Position numbers and translations under genes: made by a program
Notes under the pieces: generated by a model
What the model was told of the DNA's origin: nothing
Databases searched by the model: none
Seen by the model: only the letters and a program-made list of their open reading frames with translations
In this document: positions 24,827 to 33,912 of the stretch, in pieces
Layout of the letters: every line of letters begins with the position of its first letter
How positions within the stretch are numbered: the first letter of the stretch is position 1
NCBI RefSeq assembly: GCF_004151485.1
Contig: NZ_SBFF01000010.1
Span: 186,352-250,351 of the forward strand
Direction: 5' to 3'
From: Sphingosinicella sp. CPCC 101087
GTDB lineage: Bacteria; Pseudomonadota; Alphaproteobacteria; Sphingomonadales; Sphingomonadaceae
Length of the DNA stretch: 64,000 nucleotides

Positions 24827-24932
24827 CCCGATGGCCGACACTTTCGACACGCCCGATGAAATCCGCCTCGACGCCCCGCGCGCCGTATTTTCGGCAGGGG
24901 CATGCGTTCGGCGCCAAGGTGGGGAAATCGGA

Positions 24933-25472
24933 TTGTTCCGATCCGTCGTGCGCCTGTGCCTTGCGCTGATTCTGCTCCTCGGATGGGCCGTGCCGGCCTT
25001 CGCGGCGGTCGAGATCGCCTTCTATTCGCGGGAGCTCGGCGGCAACAATTTTCCCCACGCGTTCGTCAGTCTCACCGGAACGGTCGATGCGACCGGCGAG
25101 CGGGTCGACACCAGCTACGGGTTCACCGCGAAGTCGGTGACGCCCGCCATCCTGCTTGGTTCAGTGGCCGGCGAGATAATCGTCGAAGGCCCGCAACAGA
25201 TCGCTCGAAGCGATCGTCAGTTCACGCTGGCGCTGACCGACGCGCAATATCGGGCGGTCATGGCCGTCGTGGAGGAATGGCGGAACCGGCCGCAGCCATC
25301 CTACAATCTGAACCGCCGCAACTGCGTCCATTTCGTTGCCGAACTGGCCCGCACGGTCGGCCTTCGCGTCGAGAATGCGGAGAGGCTGATGAAGCGTCCG
25401 CGCTCCTTCCTCCAACACGTCCGCAGCCTGAACCGAAACCTGCTTCTCGGGCCTCGGCTGGCTCGCCCGTAG
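24933..25472 (+). CDS. Exported papain-fold-like (NlpC/P60-related) protein, candidate cysteine peptidase
   Basis: A 179-residue protein from TTG 24933 (GGGGA seven bases upstream) with signal LFRSVVRLCLALILLLGWAV cut after AFA. An ATG at 24831, 4 bp after the protease stop, would add 34 residues and turn the signal into an internal span. The mature part has NNFPHAFVSLTG and later NRRNCVHFVAELARTVG: a His before a Cys, the order seen in permuted NlpC/P60 and LRAT-like folds. It could cleave an amide or thioester in the periplasm, but catalysis is inferred from two motifs only. It lies between M48 and TpsB genes, same strand. Confidence 0.65.
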   Translation: MFRSVVRLCLALILLLGWAVPAFAAVEIAFYSRELGGNNFPHAFVSLTGTVDATGERVDTSYGFTAKSVTPAILLGSVAGEIIVEGPQQIARSDRQFTLALTDAQYRAVMAVVEEWRNRPQPSYNLNRRNCVHFVAELARTVGLRVENAERLMKRPRSFLQHVRSLNRNLLLGPRLARP

Positions 25473-25614
25473 AGGCTAACATCTGTCAGGGGTGGATCGT
25501 CCCGCCCGGGAGAGCCGGCGCGCGGGGTTGAACTCCAACAGTCGCCCTTCCTTATGTTTGCTGCCGGGGCTAAGGTTGCTATGCACTTCTTCTCAGGTGC
25601 AAGGGGGGTGTACG

Positions 25615-27465
25615 ATGGTCCTGGCGGCCCGGGCGAGTCACGGCTTCTGGGGTTCTGCTCGTCGATCGCCCGCCGACTCGTGGCGCGGTCGCTCCTTCCT
25701 CCATCACTGGAAACTTGCTGCCGCGGGAGGCGCGATCCTCTTTTGCGGCGCGGCCGAGGCGCAGGTCGTGCCGCCGTCTGCCACCCCGCCGACCCGGGAG
25801 GAGGTGGAGCGACCGCTCCCCGATCGGCGCGAGCCGGCATCGCCGCGCCTCACCGTCGAAGGTGGGGTCGAACGCGCGCCCTGTGCGCTCGACAGGCCCG
25901 AATATCGCGATGTTCGCTTCACGCTGAACGATGTCCAGTTCGACAGCCTGCGCGGATTGCCGGCGGAAGCGCTTCGACCGGCGTTCGCGCCTTTCGTCGG
26001 GCAGGAGCATCCGGTCTCCATCATCTGCGAAATTCGCGACCGGGCCGCCACCATTCTGCGTGACTCGGGCTATGTCGCTGCGGTGGAGGTGCCTGAGCAG
26101 AGGATCGCCGATGGGACGGTCCGCTTCGAAGTGCTGATGGCCCGGCTCGTCGGTCTGCGCGTGCGGGGGGATGCCGGCCGGGCCGAGCGACTGATTGCCG
26201 GCTATCTGGAACCGTTGACCGAACGCGAGGTGTTCAATCGCCACGATGCCGAGCGCGCCTTGCTGCTGGTCGGGGATCTGCCCGGCTATGATGTCCGGCT
26301 GTCGCTGCGCTCCGCAGGCGGCGCCCGGGGAGAGGTGATAGGCGAGGTCCTGGTGCGCCACACGCCTGTGCTGGCAGACTTCTCCATCCAGAATTTCGGG
26401 TCGACCGAGCTTGGCCGCTGGGGCGGATTGCTGCGCGGTCAGTTCTTCGGCCTCACCGGCCTGGGCGACCGCACGGTCGTCGCGCTCTTCAGCACGCCGG
26501 ATTTTCACGAGCAGCAGACGGTTCAGATCGCCCATGATTTCCGCCTCGGCAGCCAGGGTTTGGCCATCGGGGGGCAGATCACGTTCGCCTGGGCCAATCC
26601 CGAGCTTGATGACGACGCCGTCGACGTCGAGTCCCGGACGCTCTTTGCGACGCTGGAGGCGAGCTATCCCTTCGTTCGAAGGCAGGACCGGACCTTGCGC
26701 GGCGCCTTGGGTCTCGATCTCGTCGATCAGGACGTCGAGTTCAACGGTCTCGACTTGAGCCGCGATCGCCTGCGCGTCGCCTTTGCCAGGCTCGATTATG
26801 ACGCCGTCGGTCTTTCGCAGGACCCCCGTTACCGGACGGGCGCACCGGTCTGGCGCCTCGGCGCATCGGCCGAACTCCGGCAGGGCCTCGACATACTCGG
26901 TGCCAGCGCGCCGTGCGGCCCGGCGCTCGCTGCCTGCCTCGTCCCCGGAGTCGTTCCGCCCGCCAGGCTCGAGGGCGATCCTACCGCTACCGTTCTTCGC
27001 GGCACGCTCAACGGCGAGTACCGGCCCGATCCCCGCTTCACGATCGGGATCGGCGCGCGCGGCCAGTATAGCGAGCGGCCGTTGTTCAGTTTCGAAGAGT
27101 TCGCCGCAGGAAACTTCACGATCGGGCGTGGCTACGATCCCGGTACGATCCTCGGCGACAGCGGATTGGGTCTGCAGGCCGAGCTGCGCTACGGCAGCCT
27201 CTTCCCACGCGGTCCGGATGCCTTCGCGTTCGAACCCTTCCTGTTCGCCGATCAGAGCTGGGTGTGGAACGAGGATCGGCTGTTCGCTTTCGATCGGCAG
27301 GAGCTGACCTCGGTCGGCGGCGGCCTGCGCGCGGCTTGGGGCAACCGCCTTCGGCTGGAGCTGCTCCTCGCCGTGCCGCTCGATCGTACCCTCTTCCAGC
27401 CCGACCGCGACCCGCGCCTGCTCGTGTCGGTGACGACCCGCCTTTGGCCATGGAGCTCGAGATGA
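25615..27465 (+). CDS. Two-partner secretion transporter, ShlB/FhaC/TpsB family
   Basis: Outer-membrane beta-barrel that exports the adjacent giant protein. ATG 25615 has AAGGGGGG six bases upstream; 616 residues. A long leader with a signal ending in GAAEAQ precedes a Pro/Arg-rich linker, the POTRA region (about residues 95-240, including FTLNDVQFDSLRGLPAEAL and YVAAVEVPEQRIADGTV) and a 16-strand barrel. The late motif GRGYDPGTILGDSGLGLQAE matches the conserved RGY loop that enters the pore. It overlaps the exoprotein gene by ATGA, the usual tpsB-tpsA coupling. FhaC has two POTRAs; the number here is not certain. Confidence 0.93.
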   Translation: MVLAARASHGFWGSARRSPADSWRGRSFLHHWKLAAAGGAILFCGAAEAQVVPPSATPPTREEVERPLPDRREPASPRLTVEGGVERAPCALDRPEYRDVRFTLNDVQFDSLRGLPAEALRPAFAPFVGQEHPVSIICEIRDRAATILRDSGYVAAVEVPEQRIADGTVRFEVLMARLVGLRVRGDAGRAERLIAGYLEPLTEREVFNRHDAERALLLVGDLPGYDVRLSLRSAGGARGEVIGEVLVRHTPVLADFSIQNFGSTELGRWGGLLRGQFFGLTGLGDRTVVALFSTPDFHEQQTVQIAHDFRLGSQGLAIGGQITFAWANPELDDDAVDVESRTLFATLEASYPFVRRQDRTLRGALGLDLVDQDVEFNGLDLSRDRLRVAFARLDYDAVGLSQDPRYRTGAPVWRLGASAELRQGLDILGASAPCGPALAACLVPGVVPPARLEGDPTATVLRGTLNGEYRPDPRFTIGIGARGQYSERPLFSFEEFAAGNFTIGRGYDPGTILGDSGLGLQAELRYGSLFPRGPDAFAFEPFLFADQSWVWNEDRLFAFDRQELTSVGGGLRAAWGNRLRLELLLAVPLDRTLFQPDRDPRLLVSVTTRLWPWSSR

Positions 27466-30400
27466 CGGCCGACCCACTGCCCGCCCGCTACGGGCATCTC
27501 CGTGCCAGGCGCCGTCTGCTCCTCCTCGGCTGCGCCTTTGGCTCGTCGATGGTCCTCGTCACCGCGCCCGAGCGCGCCGCGGCACAGGCTTTTCAGGGTA
27601 GCCCCTCCACGGTCGCAGGCAGCGTGAGCTACGACCGGGCGACGCCGGGGGTTGAAACCATCACAGTAGAGAGTGATTCGGCCATCGTTCAGTGGGACCT
27701 GCCGCCATCGGGGTCCGGGGAATACCTCTTCCTGCCCGAAGCGAACGTGGCCACCTTCCAGAACGGCGCCAGCAATGCCGACTTCGTCGTTCTGAACCGG
27801 ATCGCCTCGACCGCTCCGAGCCGGTTCGATGGCACCGTCCTGGGGCGAATCAGCGACGGCCTTGGGAATGTTTCGCCGGGCGGCACGATCCTTTTTTCCA
27901 GCCCCGGAGGGATCATCGTCGGCGGAACGGCCTTGTTCGACGTCGGTAACCTTGTTCTCACGACGCTCAACGTCATTGACGAAGAGGGCACCTTCGTCAC
28001 GCTCAGCGGCGGCTTCGAATTCGACGGAGGTGCTGCGCAGCCGAACGCCGCGGTGGTCACCCAGGCGGGATCGCGGATCGTCGCTTCTCCGGAGGGCAGC
28101 TACGTCGCCCTCGTCGCGCCGCGCGTGATCCATGGCGGGAGCGTCCGGACGAACGGCTCGACCGCCTTCATCGCCGGGGAGGAAGTCGAGTTCACCGTCA
28201 ATCAGGGGCTGTTCGATATCGTCGTCTCGACGGGGAGCGACAATCCCAATCCGATCGTCCACACCGGATCCACCGGCGGCCCGGCCAGTGCCGGCGGTGC
28301 CGACAATCACCGCATCTACATGGTCGCGCTTCCCAAGAACCAGACGATTACCGCTCTCTTGAGCGGCCAGGTGGGATTCGACGCCGCCACCGACGTTACG
28401 GTGGAAAATGGCGCGATCATCCTCTCCGCAGGCCATGGGGGCGTCTTCGGCGATTCCGTCGACACCGCGACGGCCCCGGCGCAGGACGCCAGCTTCGCGA
28501 TCGACGGCGGCACGGTCACGTCGGACCTGTTCGGTTATGCTTCGACTGAAATGTCCGCCTCCGGCGCCACCGCCTCGCTCGTCTTTCAGCAGGACGTCAG
28601 CCTGTTCGGCGCGCAACGCGCCCGCCTGTTTGCGGCAAACGGGGAAACGGTCTCCGTTGCCGGCAACGCGCTGGTCTCGGCCGCCCGCTCCTCTGGAGCT
28701 TCGGGCCTGGTTGACGTGACGGGCGGCGAGGCGCTCGCTTACGCCGAGAGCGGCGGCACCTTGAACGTGACCGGAAACCTCGCCGTGGACGCCTCGGGCT
28801 CGAGCGGCTCCGACGACGCGCCGCCTGGCGACGGCACCGGTGGCACGGCTCGGGTCTTCGCCGACAATGCCAGCATCCAGGTGAGCGGCGACTTGGCCGT
28901 GCTGGCCAACGGCACCGGCGCGGCCGGCTATTATTCGGTCGATGCGGGCGACGGATTCGGGGGCAGCGCGGCCGTTCAGGCCCTGAATCAAGGTTCGGTG
29001 GTCGTCAGCGGCGATCTTTCGGTCAGGGCCGAGGGAATCGGCGGCGACGGCGGCTATTCAGGCGGGAGCATCGGTGACGGGACGGGCGGCAACGCGTCCC
29101 TCGAAGCCTCCGGCGACGGCTCGGTCGTGATATCGGGCGACACGGAAATTGCCGCCCTGGGTTCCGGCGGATCCTTTGGCGGCTACTACGATACGGCATA
29201 TTACATCCCGGTCGTCGGCGGATCGGGCCTCGGCGGCTCGGTCGTGGTGACTTCCAGCAGCGGAGGCGAGATCCGGTTGGCCGGGACGGCCACGCTCGAT
29301 GCGGCAGGGCAAGGCGGCAGCGGGGGCTTCGGAGGCGCGGGCGGAAGCGGTGCAGGCGGCAGTGCCGACCTTTCGTCGGACGGCGGCGAACTCGTCGCCC
29401 AGCTTCTCGACATTTCGGCGGCCGGCATCGGCGGAATCGGCGGTCGCGCCTTTCCGGACGATGCCGGCAATCTCGGCCCCGGCGGCGATGGTGGTGAAGG
29501 CGTGGGCGGTCAAGCGGCCGTTCGAGTCGGGGCGGACGGCGCTCTCACCGTCGAATCCGTGCGTCTAGATGCCAGCGGCACGGGTGGCGCTGGCGCCGAA
29601 GGCGGGTTCGGCAGCTCTGCCGGAAATGCCGCAGGCCAAGGCGGCGAAGGTGGCACCGGGCGGGGCGGAACCGCGCTGGTCGGCACGACTGGTGGAACCC
29701 TGTTGATGACAGGCCCCAGTAGTCTTGACCTCATCTCCTCGGGCAGGGGCGGTTCGGGCGGCGACGGTGGTGACTCCTTCGGCACCGGCCCGGCCGGGGA
29801 CGGCGGAGCGGGCGGCGACGGATTTGCCGGAACTTCCACGGTACAGGTCGTCGGCGGCTCGGTGACGGCGACCTCCACCAATGCCGACGCGGGCGGGTTT
29901 GGCGGAAGCGGCGGGGCTGCCGGCGACAGTGCCACCCTGCCCGGCGGCGTCGGCGCGGACGGAAGCGGCACCGGCGGAATCGTGCGCCTGTCGGTGACCG
30001 ACGGCAATGGCGCTTCCGGCAGCGCTTCGCTCGGCGCGACCGTGCTCGTGGCCGGCGGCGCCGGGGCAAGCGGCACGGCCGGCGCGAGCGATAGAGCCGG
30101 AAGGATCATCGTCGAGGACGTTGGCTCCGCCAGTGGCGGGCTGGCCTTCACCGACCTGTCTGCCAGCTCGACCGGCGCGCCCGCCGGGGGCGGCCCGGCC
30201 TTCGAATTTTCCAGTGACGCAGGGCCGGTCGCCGCTTCGGGAGACGTCAGCATCACGGTCGCGGGAGATGTGATCTTCACGGCTGCCGGTAGCGGGGGGC
30301 TTGAGGCGGAAGGCGGCGTCTTCGTGATCACCGACGGCGCGATCGCGCTCGATCATGACGCGCCCACGGCCGATGCCGCCACCGTGTCCGGCGCGTCGGT

Positions 30401-33400
30401 CGTGATGGATTCCGGAACGGCGATCTCGGGATCGGCCGGGAGTCTGATCGAGGCCACGGGCGGGGCCGCCGTGCTGACGGCGCCCGTCGTAGACGTCGGA
30501 AGGGTGAGCGCGGGCGGCAGCCTGTTCGTCACCGCCGGCACCATCTCGTTGGTCGAAGCCACTGCCGGTCAGGATGTATCGCTCGAGGCTCAAGGCGACA
30601 TCCTTGTCGGTCAGGCGCAGGCCGGCGATGACTTCGTCGCCAATGCGGGCGGTGCGTTCACCGGCGGCACGGTCGTCACGACGGGCCTTGGCCCCGACGG
30701 CGACAGCGGCACGCCGCCCGACGGAAGCAACATCCGTATCGAAGCCGCGGGCGATGTCCGGCTCGACACAGGATCCGCGCCCGGCACGATCAGTCTCGTC
30801 TCTTCGACGGGGAGCTTGCTGAGCTCCGGTACGCTGACTGCCGAGACGCTGATCGCCGAAGCGCCGCTCGACATCCTTCTCAACGACGTTTCGGTCGTCA
30901 GCGATCTCAATCTCGCGACCGCAGGGGGCGAGATCGCCGGCAACAGCTTCAGCAGCGACGGCAATATCAGCCTCGACTCGTCGGGCACCGTCACGCTGAC
31001 GGGCATCGACAGCGGCGGCTTCCTCACGATCCGCGGAGCCGGGACGGCGGACGTCGGGACGTTGACGGCTGTCGGCGGCATCGTCGTGGACGCCGCGGCG
31101 ATTCGTCTGGGCAGCGTTACCGCGGGCGTGGACATCGACCTCGGCGCCCCCGGCAACATCGTGGTGGGGCAGGCCCAGGCCGGCGACGACTTCATTGCGA
31201 GTGCAGGCGGGGCGTTCGCCGGCGGCACCATCGTCACAACCGGCCGCGGCCCGGACGGCGACAGCGCTGCGCCCGATGGGAGCAATATCAGCATCGGCGC
31301 GGTCGGCGACCTTCGGCTCGACACCGGCACCGCGCCCGGCACGATCAGTCTCGCTTCCTCGGCCGGATCCCTGCTCAGTTCCGGTACGCTGACGGCCGAC
31401 ACTCTGTCGGCCGAAACGCCGGCCGAAATGCTCCTCAACGACGTCTCGGTCGTCAGCGACCTCGTTCTCACGACCACGGGCGGCGACATCGTCGGCAACG
31501 CCTACAGCAGCGACGGCAATATCAGCCTCGACTCCTCGGGGGCCGTGATACTGACGTCGGCCGACAGCGGCGGCTTGATCACCATCGGTGCGGCCGAGAC
31601 GGCAAATCTCGGTGCTCTGGCGGCGCAGGGCGACATACTGGTCGATGCTGCGGCGATCAGTCTCGGCAGTGCCGACGCGAGCGGCGATGTCGACCTCTCT
31701 GCGACCGGCGATATCAACGTCGGCACCGCCAATGCCGGCGACGACTTCCTCGCCAACGCGGGCGGCGCCTTCACCGGCGGCACCATAACGGCCAATGTCG
31801 GCAGCGACATCATCGTTACTTCCGTCGGCGATCTTCGCCTCGACGATGCCGAAGCTTCCGGCCTCATGCAGCTCACTTCCACAGGAGGCAGCGTCCTGAG
31901 CGACGGACTGCTCAGCGCAGGAGTGGATCTGGAGATCTCCGCGGCCGCCGACATTGCGCTGGGGGAGGTCGAGGCGGGGAACGACATTCTCCTCGACAGC
32001 CTCGATGGCGCGCTCGGCCTGAACCGCGGAAGCGCGGGCCGGGACATGAAGCTGTACGCCGTGACGAGCATCGCTGCGGACACGCTCGATTCCGGACGTC
32101 TCATGGACATCCAGACCTTCGTGGGAAATGGCGATCCTTCGATTCCCCGCAACATCAGCCTCGGCACGGCGACGGCTGGCGCGCTTCTCACTGTCGGCGC
32201 TTATGGCGCGGTTGTGGCCGACGGCCTGGTCGTGTCGGGCCCCGGCCTCCTCTATGTCGGTTCGACCGACTCGATCCGGGTCGGCTCGATGTCCAGCGGC
32301 GGCGATGTCGAGCTGTTCATGAGTCCGACCTCGCCTCTGGGCTTCACGATCAATGACGGCAGGGGCGGTATCGACGTCGGCGCGATCGACGCCCAGGGCA
32401 GTATAAGGGCACTGAACGAATCGAGCGGGATCGTCTTCGGTAGCGCCGATGCGGGCGGTTCGATCACGATCAGCACGACCGATCCGGATCCGACCTTTGC
32501 CGGGTTCACGTCAGGCCGTTTGACCGCCGGCGGCGCAATCGCCGTCAACGCCGGCGGCGCGGTCGCGATCGACTCCGCGAACAGCGGGGAGTCGATCACG
32601 GCCGAGGCCGGCCGCGATCTGCGTCTCGACAGCGCCACGGCGGTCGCCGACATCACCCTTGCTGCTGGCGGATCCATCACCAGCGCGTCCGCGCTGAATG
32701 CCGGCGAAACGCTCGAGGCGACGGCCGCCGGCGATACGACGCTCAACCGGATCACCGCATCCGGCGTCGAGATCGCCGCCCAGGGCACGGCCGCATTCAC
32801 CGGCGCCGTCGATGCCGACACGATCGCGATCACCTCGGCCGACATTGCGGTGACCGGGGACGGCTCGCTCGGCAGCGACCGGACCCAGCTCGTCGCATTG
32901 ACCGTCCTCGACAATGGGCAGCCGACCGTGATCGGCGGATCGGCCGACGGCACGGGCTATAGCCTCACGGCCGACGAGGCGGGCACGATTACCGCCGCCA
33001 CGCTGCGGATCGGGAAGCAACTCGCCAATTCCAGCCCCGGCGGCGATCCCGATCTCCTGATTCGCGATCTCACCTTGAGCGGAGAGCGGATCGGGCGCCT
33101 TGAGATCCAGACGGACGGCGTTGCCCAGGTCGAAGGCGCGCTGCTGCTCGAGGGTGTTCGCACCGAGGGCGGCATCGCTCTGACGGCCGGCGAGCGCATT
33201 CAGATCGTCACGCCGACCGGCAGTATCCGCGTGCGCGACGCCAACGGAATGCCGGGTGGGACGCTGACCATGACCTCGCCGAACATCTGGGCGGCGAGTC
33301 AGTCGCTGCTTGACCGGCTGCAGGCAGATCCGAATTTTGCCGGGCGCAACGAGGCGCTGCTGGCCAATGACGGCCCCTTGGCGCCGCGCGGCTATATCGA

Positions 33401-33911
33401 AGCGGCAGACGTCACCTTGCGCGTCACCCGGACCCTGTTCGTCCAGAACAGCGGCGGCGCCGACTTTGCCGGCATCACCGTCGGCAGCACCCTCGCTATC
33501 GTGCCCATCGGCACATCGCCTCTGGACGTCTTTGCCTTCGGCCGACGGCTCAATCCGGACGGCACCTATGTCACCAACGATCAGTTCTTCGCGGACGTGA
33601 TTTATGATGGGCGCGGCGGCCCGGTCGGCTTTACGGACGAATCCGAGTTCAACCGCTGTGTGATCAATACCGGCGTCTGCCCGGCCGTTGAGCCCGAGCC
33701 GGTCCTCGGCATCCCCGGCAGCTCGGACATCGTCGAAGGGCCGCTCGGCGGCAAGTTCACGCTGAATCCTCCCCGGACGTTCCGACAGGACCTGGTCGAT
33801 ACCAGCTTCTCCGCCGAGCCGCTGGTGGAGGAGCCGGTGACGAGCGGTGGAGACAGCATCCTTTGGGAATGCGACGTCGATGGCGATGGCGATTGCGACG
33901 GGGGTGACTGA
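27462..33911 (+). CDS. Giant two-partner-secretion exoprotein (TpsA, filamentous-haemagglutinin-like)
   Basis: Secreted partner of the upstream transporter, 2,149 residues. ATG 27462 overlaps the tpsB stop and has GGAG six bases upstream. Signal peptide about 1-42. The TPS secretion domain (about 45-290) forms a beta-helix; in place of NPNGI it has SPGGIIVGG. Residues about 480-890 are very Gly/Ser-rich with short beta-helix repeats. Residues about 1006-1480 hold three long repeats, and the rest is Ala/Gly/Asp beta-helix. The C-terminus ends in an acidic Asp/Gly tail (DVDGDGDCDGGD). Likely a surface adhesin or fibre. No toxin domain recognised at the C-terminus. Confidence 0.9.
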   Translation: MTADPLPARYGHLRARRRLLLLGCAFGSSMVLVTAPERAAAQAFQGSPSTVAGSVSYDRATPGVETITVESDSAIVQWDLPPSGSGEYLFLPEANVATFQNGASNADFVVLNRIASTAPSRFDGTVLGRISDGLGNVSPGGTILFSSPGGIIVGGTALFDVGNLVLTTLNVIDEEGTFVTLSGGFEFDGGAAQPNAAVVTQAGSRIVASPEGSYVALVAPRVIHGGSVRTNGSTAFIAGEEVEFTVNQGLFDIVVSTGSDNPNPIVHTGSTGGPASAGGADNHRIYMVALPKNQTITALLSGQVGFDAATDVTVENGAIILSAGHGGVFGDSVDTATAPAQDASFAIDGGTVTSDLFGYASTEMSASGATASLVFQQDVSLFGAQRARLFAANGETVSVAGNALVSAARSSGASGLVDVTGGEALAYAESGGTLNVTGNLAVDASGSSGSDDAPPGDGTGGTARVFADNASIQVSGDLAVLANGTGAAGYYSVDAGDGFGGSAAVQALNQGSVVVSGDLSVRAEGIGGDGGYSGGSIGDGTGGNASLEASGDGSVVISGDTEIAALGSGGSFGGYYDTAYYIPVVGGSGLGGSVVVTSSSGGEIRLAGTATLDAAGQGGSGGFGGAGGSGAGGSADLSSDGGELVAQLLDISAAGIGGIGGRAFPDDAGNLGPGGDGGEGVGGQAAVRVGADGALTVESVRLDASGTGGAGAEGGFGSSAGNAAGQGGEGGTGRGGTALVGTTGGTLLMTGPSSLDLISSGRGGSGGDGGDSFGTGPAGDGGAGGDGFAGTSTVQVVGGSVTATSTNADAGGFGGSGGAAGDSATLPGGVGADGSGTGGIVRLSVTDGNGASGSASLGATVLVAGGAGASGTAGASDRAGRIIVEDVGSASGGLAFTDLSASSTGAPAGGGPAFEFSSDAGPVAASGDVSITVAGDVIFTAAGSGGLEAEGGVFVITDGAIALDHDAPTADAATVSGASVVMDSGTAISGSAGSLIEATGGAAVLTAPVVDVGRVSAGGSLFVTAGTISLVEATAGQDVSLEAQGDILVGQAQAGDDFVANAGGAFTGGTVVTTGLGPDGDSGTPPDGSNIRIEAAGDVRLDTGSAPGTISLVSSTGSLLSSGTLTAETLIAEAPLDILLNDVSVVSDLNLATAGGEIAGNSFSSDGNISLDSSGTVTLTGIDSGGFLTIRGAGTADVGTLTAVGGIVVDAAAIRLGSVTAGVDIDLGAPGNIVVGQAQAGDDFIASAGGAFAGGTIVTTGRGPDGDSAAPDGSNISIGAVGDLRLDTGTAPGTISLASSAGSLLSSGTLTADTLSAETPAEMLLNDVSVVSDLVLTTTGGDIVGNAYSSDGNISLDSSGAVILTSADSGGLITIGAAETANLGALAAQGDILVDAAAISLGSADASGDVDLSATGDINVGTANAGDDFLANAGGAFTGGTITANVGSDIIVTSVGDLRLDDAEASGLMQLTSTGGSVLSDGLLSAGVDLEISAAADIALGEVEAGNDILLDSLDGALGLNRGSAGRDMKLYAVTSIAADTLDSGRLMDIQTFVGNGDPSIPRNISLGTATAGALLTVGAYGAVVADGLVVSGPGLLYVGSTDSIRVGSMSSGGDVELFMSPTSPLGFTINDGRGGIDVGAIDAQGSIRALNESSGIVFGSADAGGSITISTTDPDPTFAGFTSGRLTAGGAIAVNAGGAVAIDSANSGESITAEAGRDLRLDSATAVADITLAAGGSITSASALNAGETLEATAAGDTTLNRITASGVEIAAQGTAAFTGAVDADTIAITSADIAVTGDGSLGSDRTQLVALTVLDNGQPTVIGGSADGTGYSLTADEAGTITAATLRIGKQLANSSPGGDPDLLIRDLTLSGERIGRLEIQTDGVAQVEGALLLEGVRTEGGIALTAGERIQIVTPTGSIRVRDANGMPGGTLTMTSPNIWAASQSLLDRLQADPNFAGRNEALLANDGPLAPRGYIEAADVTLRVTRTLFVQNSGGADFAGITVGSTLAIVPIGTSPLDVFAFGRRLNPDGTYVTNDQFFADVIYDGRGGPVGFTDESEFNRCVINTGVCPAVEPEPVLGIPGSSDIVEGPLGGKFTLNPPRTFRQDLVDTSFSAEPLVEEPVTSGGDSILWECDVDGDGDCDGGD
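30480..31900 (+). repeat. Tandem ~557-bp (about 186-residue) repeats inside the exoprotein gene
   Basis: Three units align at the protein level around the marker VGQAQAGDDF (30606, 31164) and VGTANAGDDF (31719), so spacings are 558 and 555 bp. Units 1 and 2 are near-identical for long stretches (GGAFTGGT/GGAFAGGT, ILLNDVSVVSDL/MLLNDVSVVSDL, SSDGNISLDSSG). Unit 3 diverges after about 60 residues. Recent duplication or copy-number change is likely. Confidence 0.85.
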
Positions 33912-33912
33912 A

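Noticed and set aside
25579-27477. 632-codon minus-strand frame
   Set aside because: Antisense to the TpsB transporter, which has POTRA and RGY motifs.
27252-28991. 579-codon minus-strand frame
   Set aside because: Antisense to the exoprotein; no recognisable domain and low-complexity Arg/Gly composition.
28900-30100. Gly/Ser-rich repeats in the exoprotein considered as a CRISPR or other DNA repeat array
   Set aside because: Units are in-frame protein repeats with variable length and no fixed spacer.
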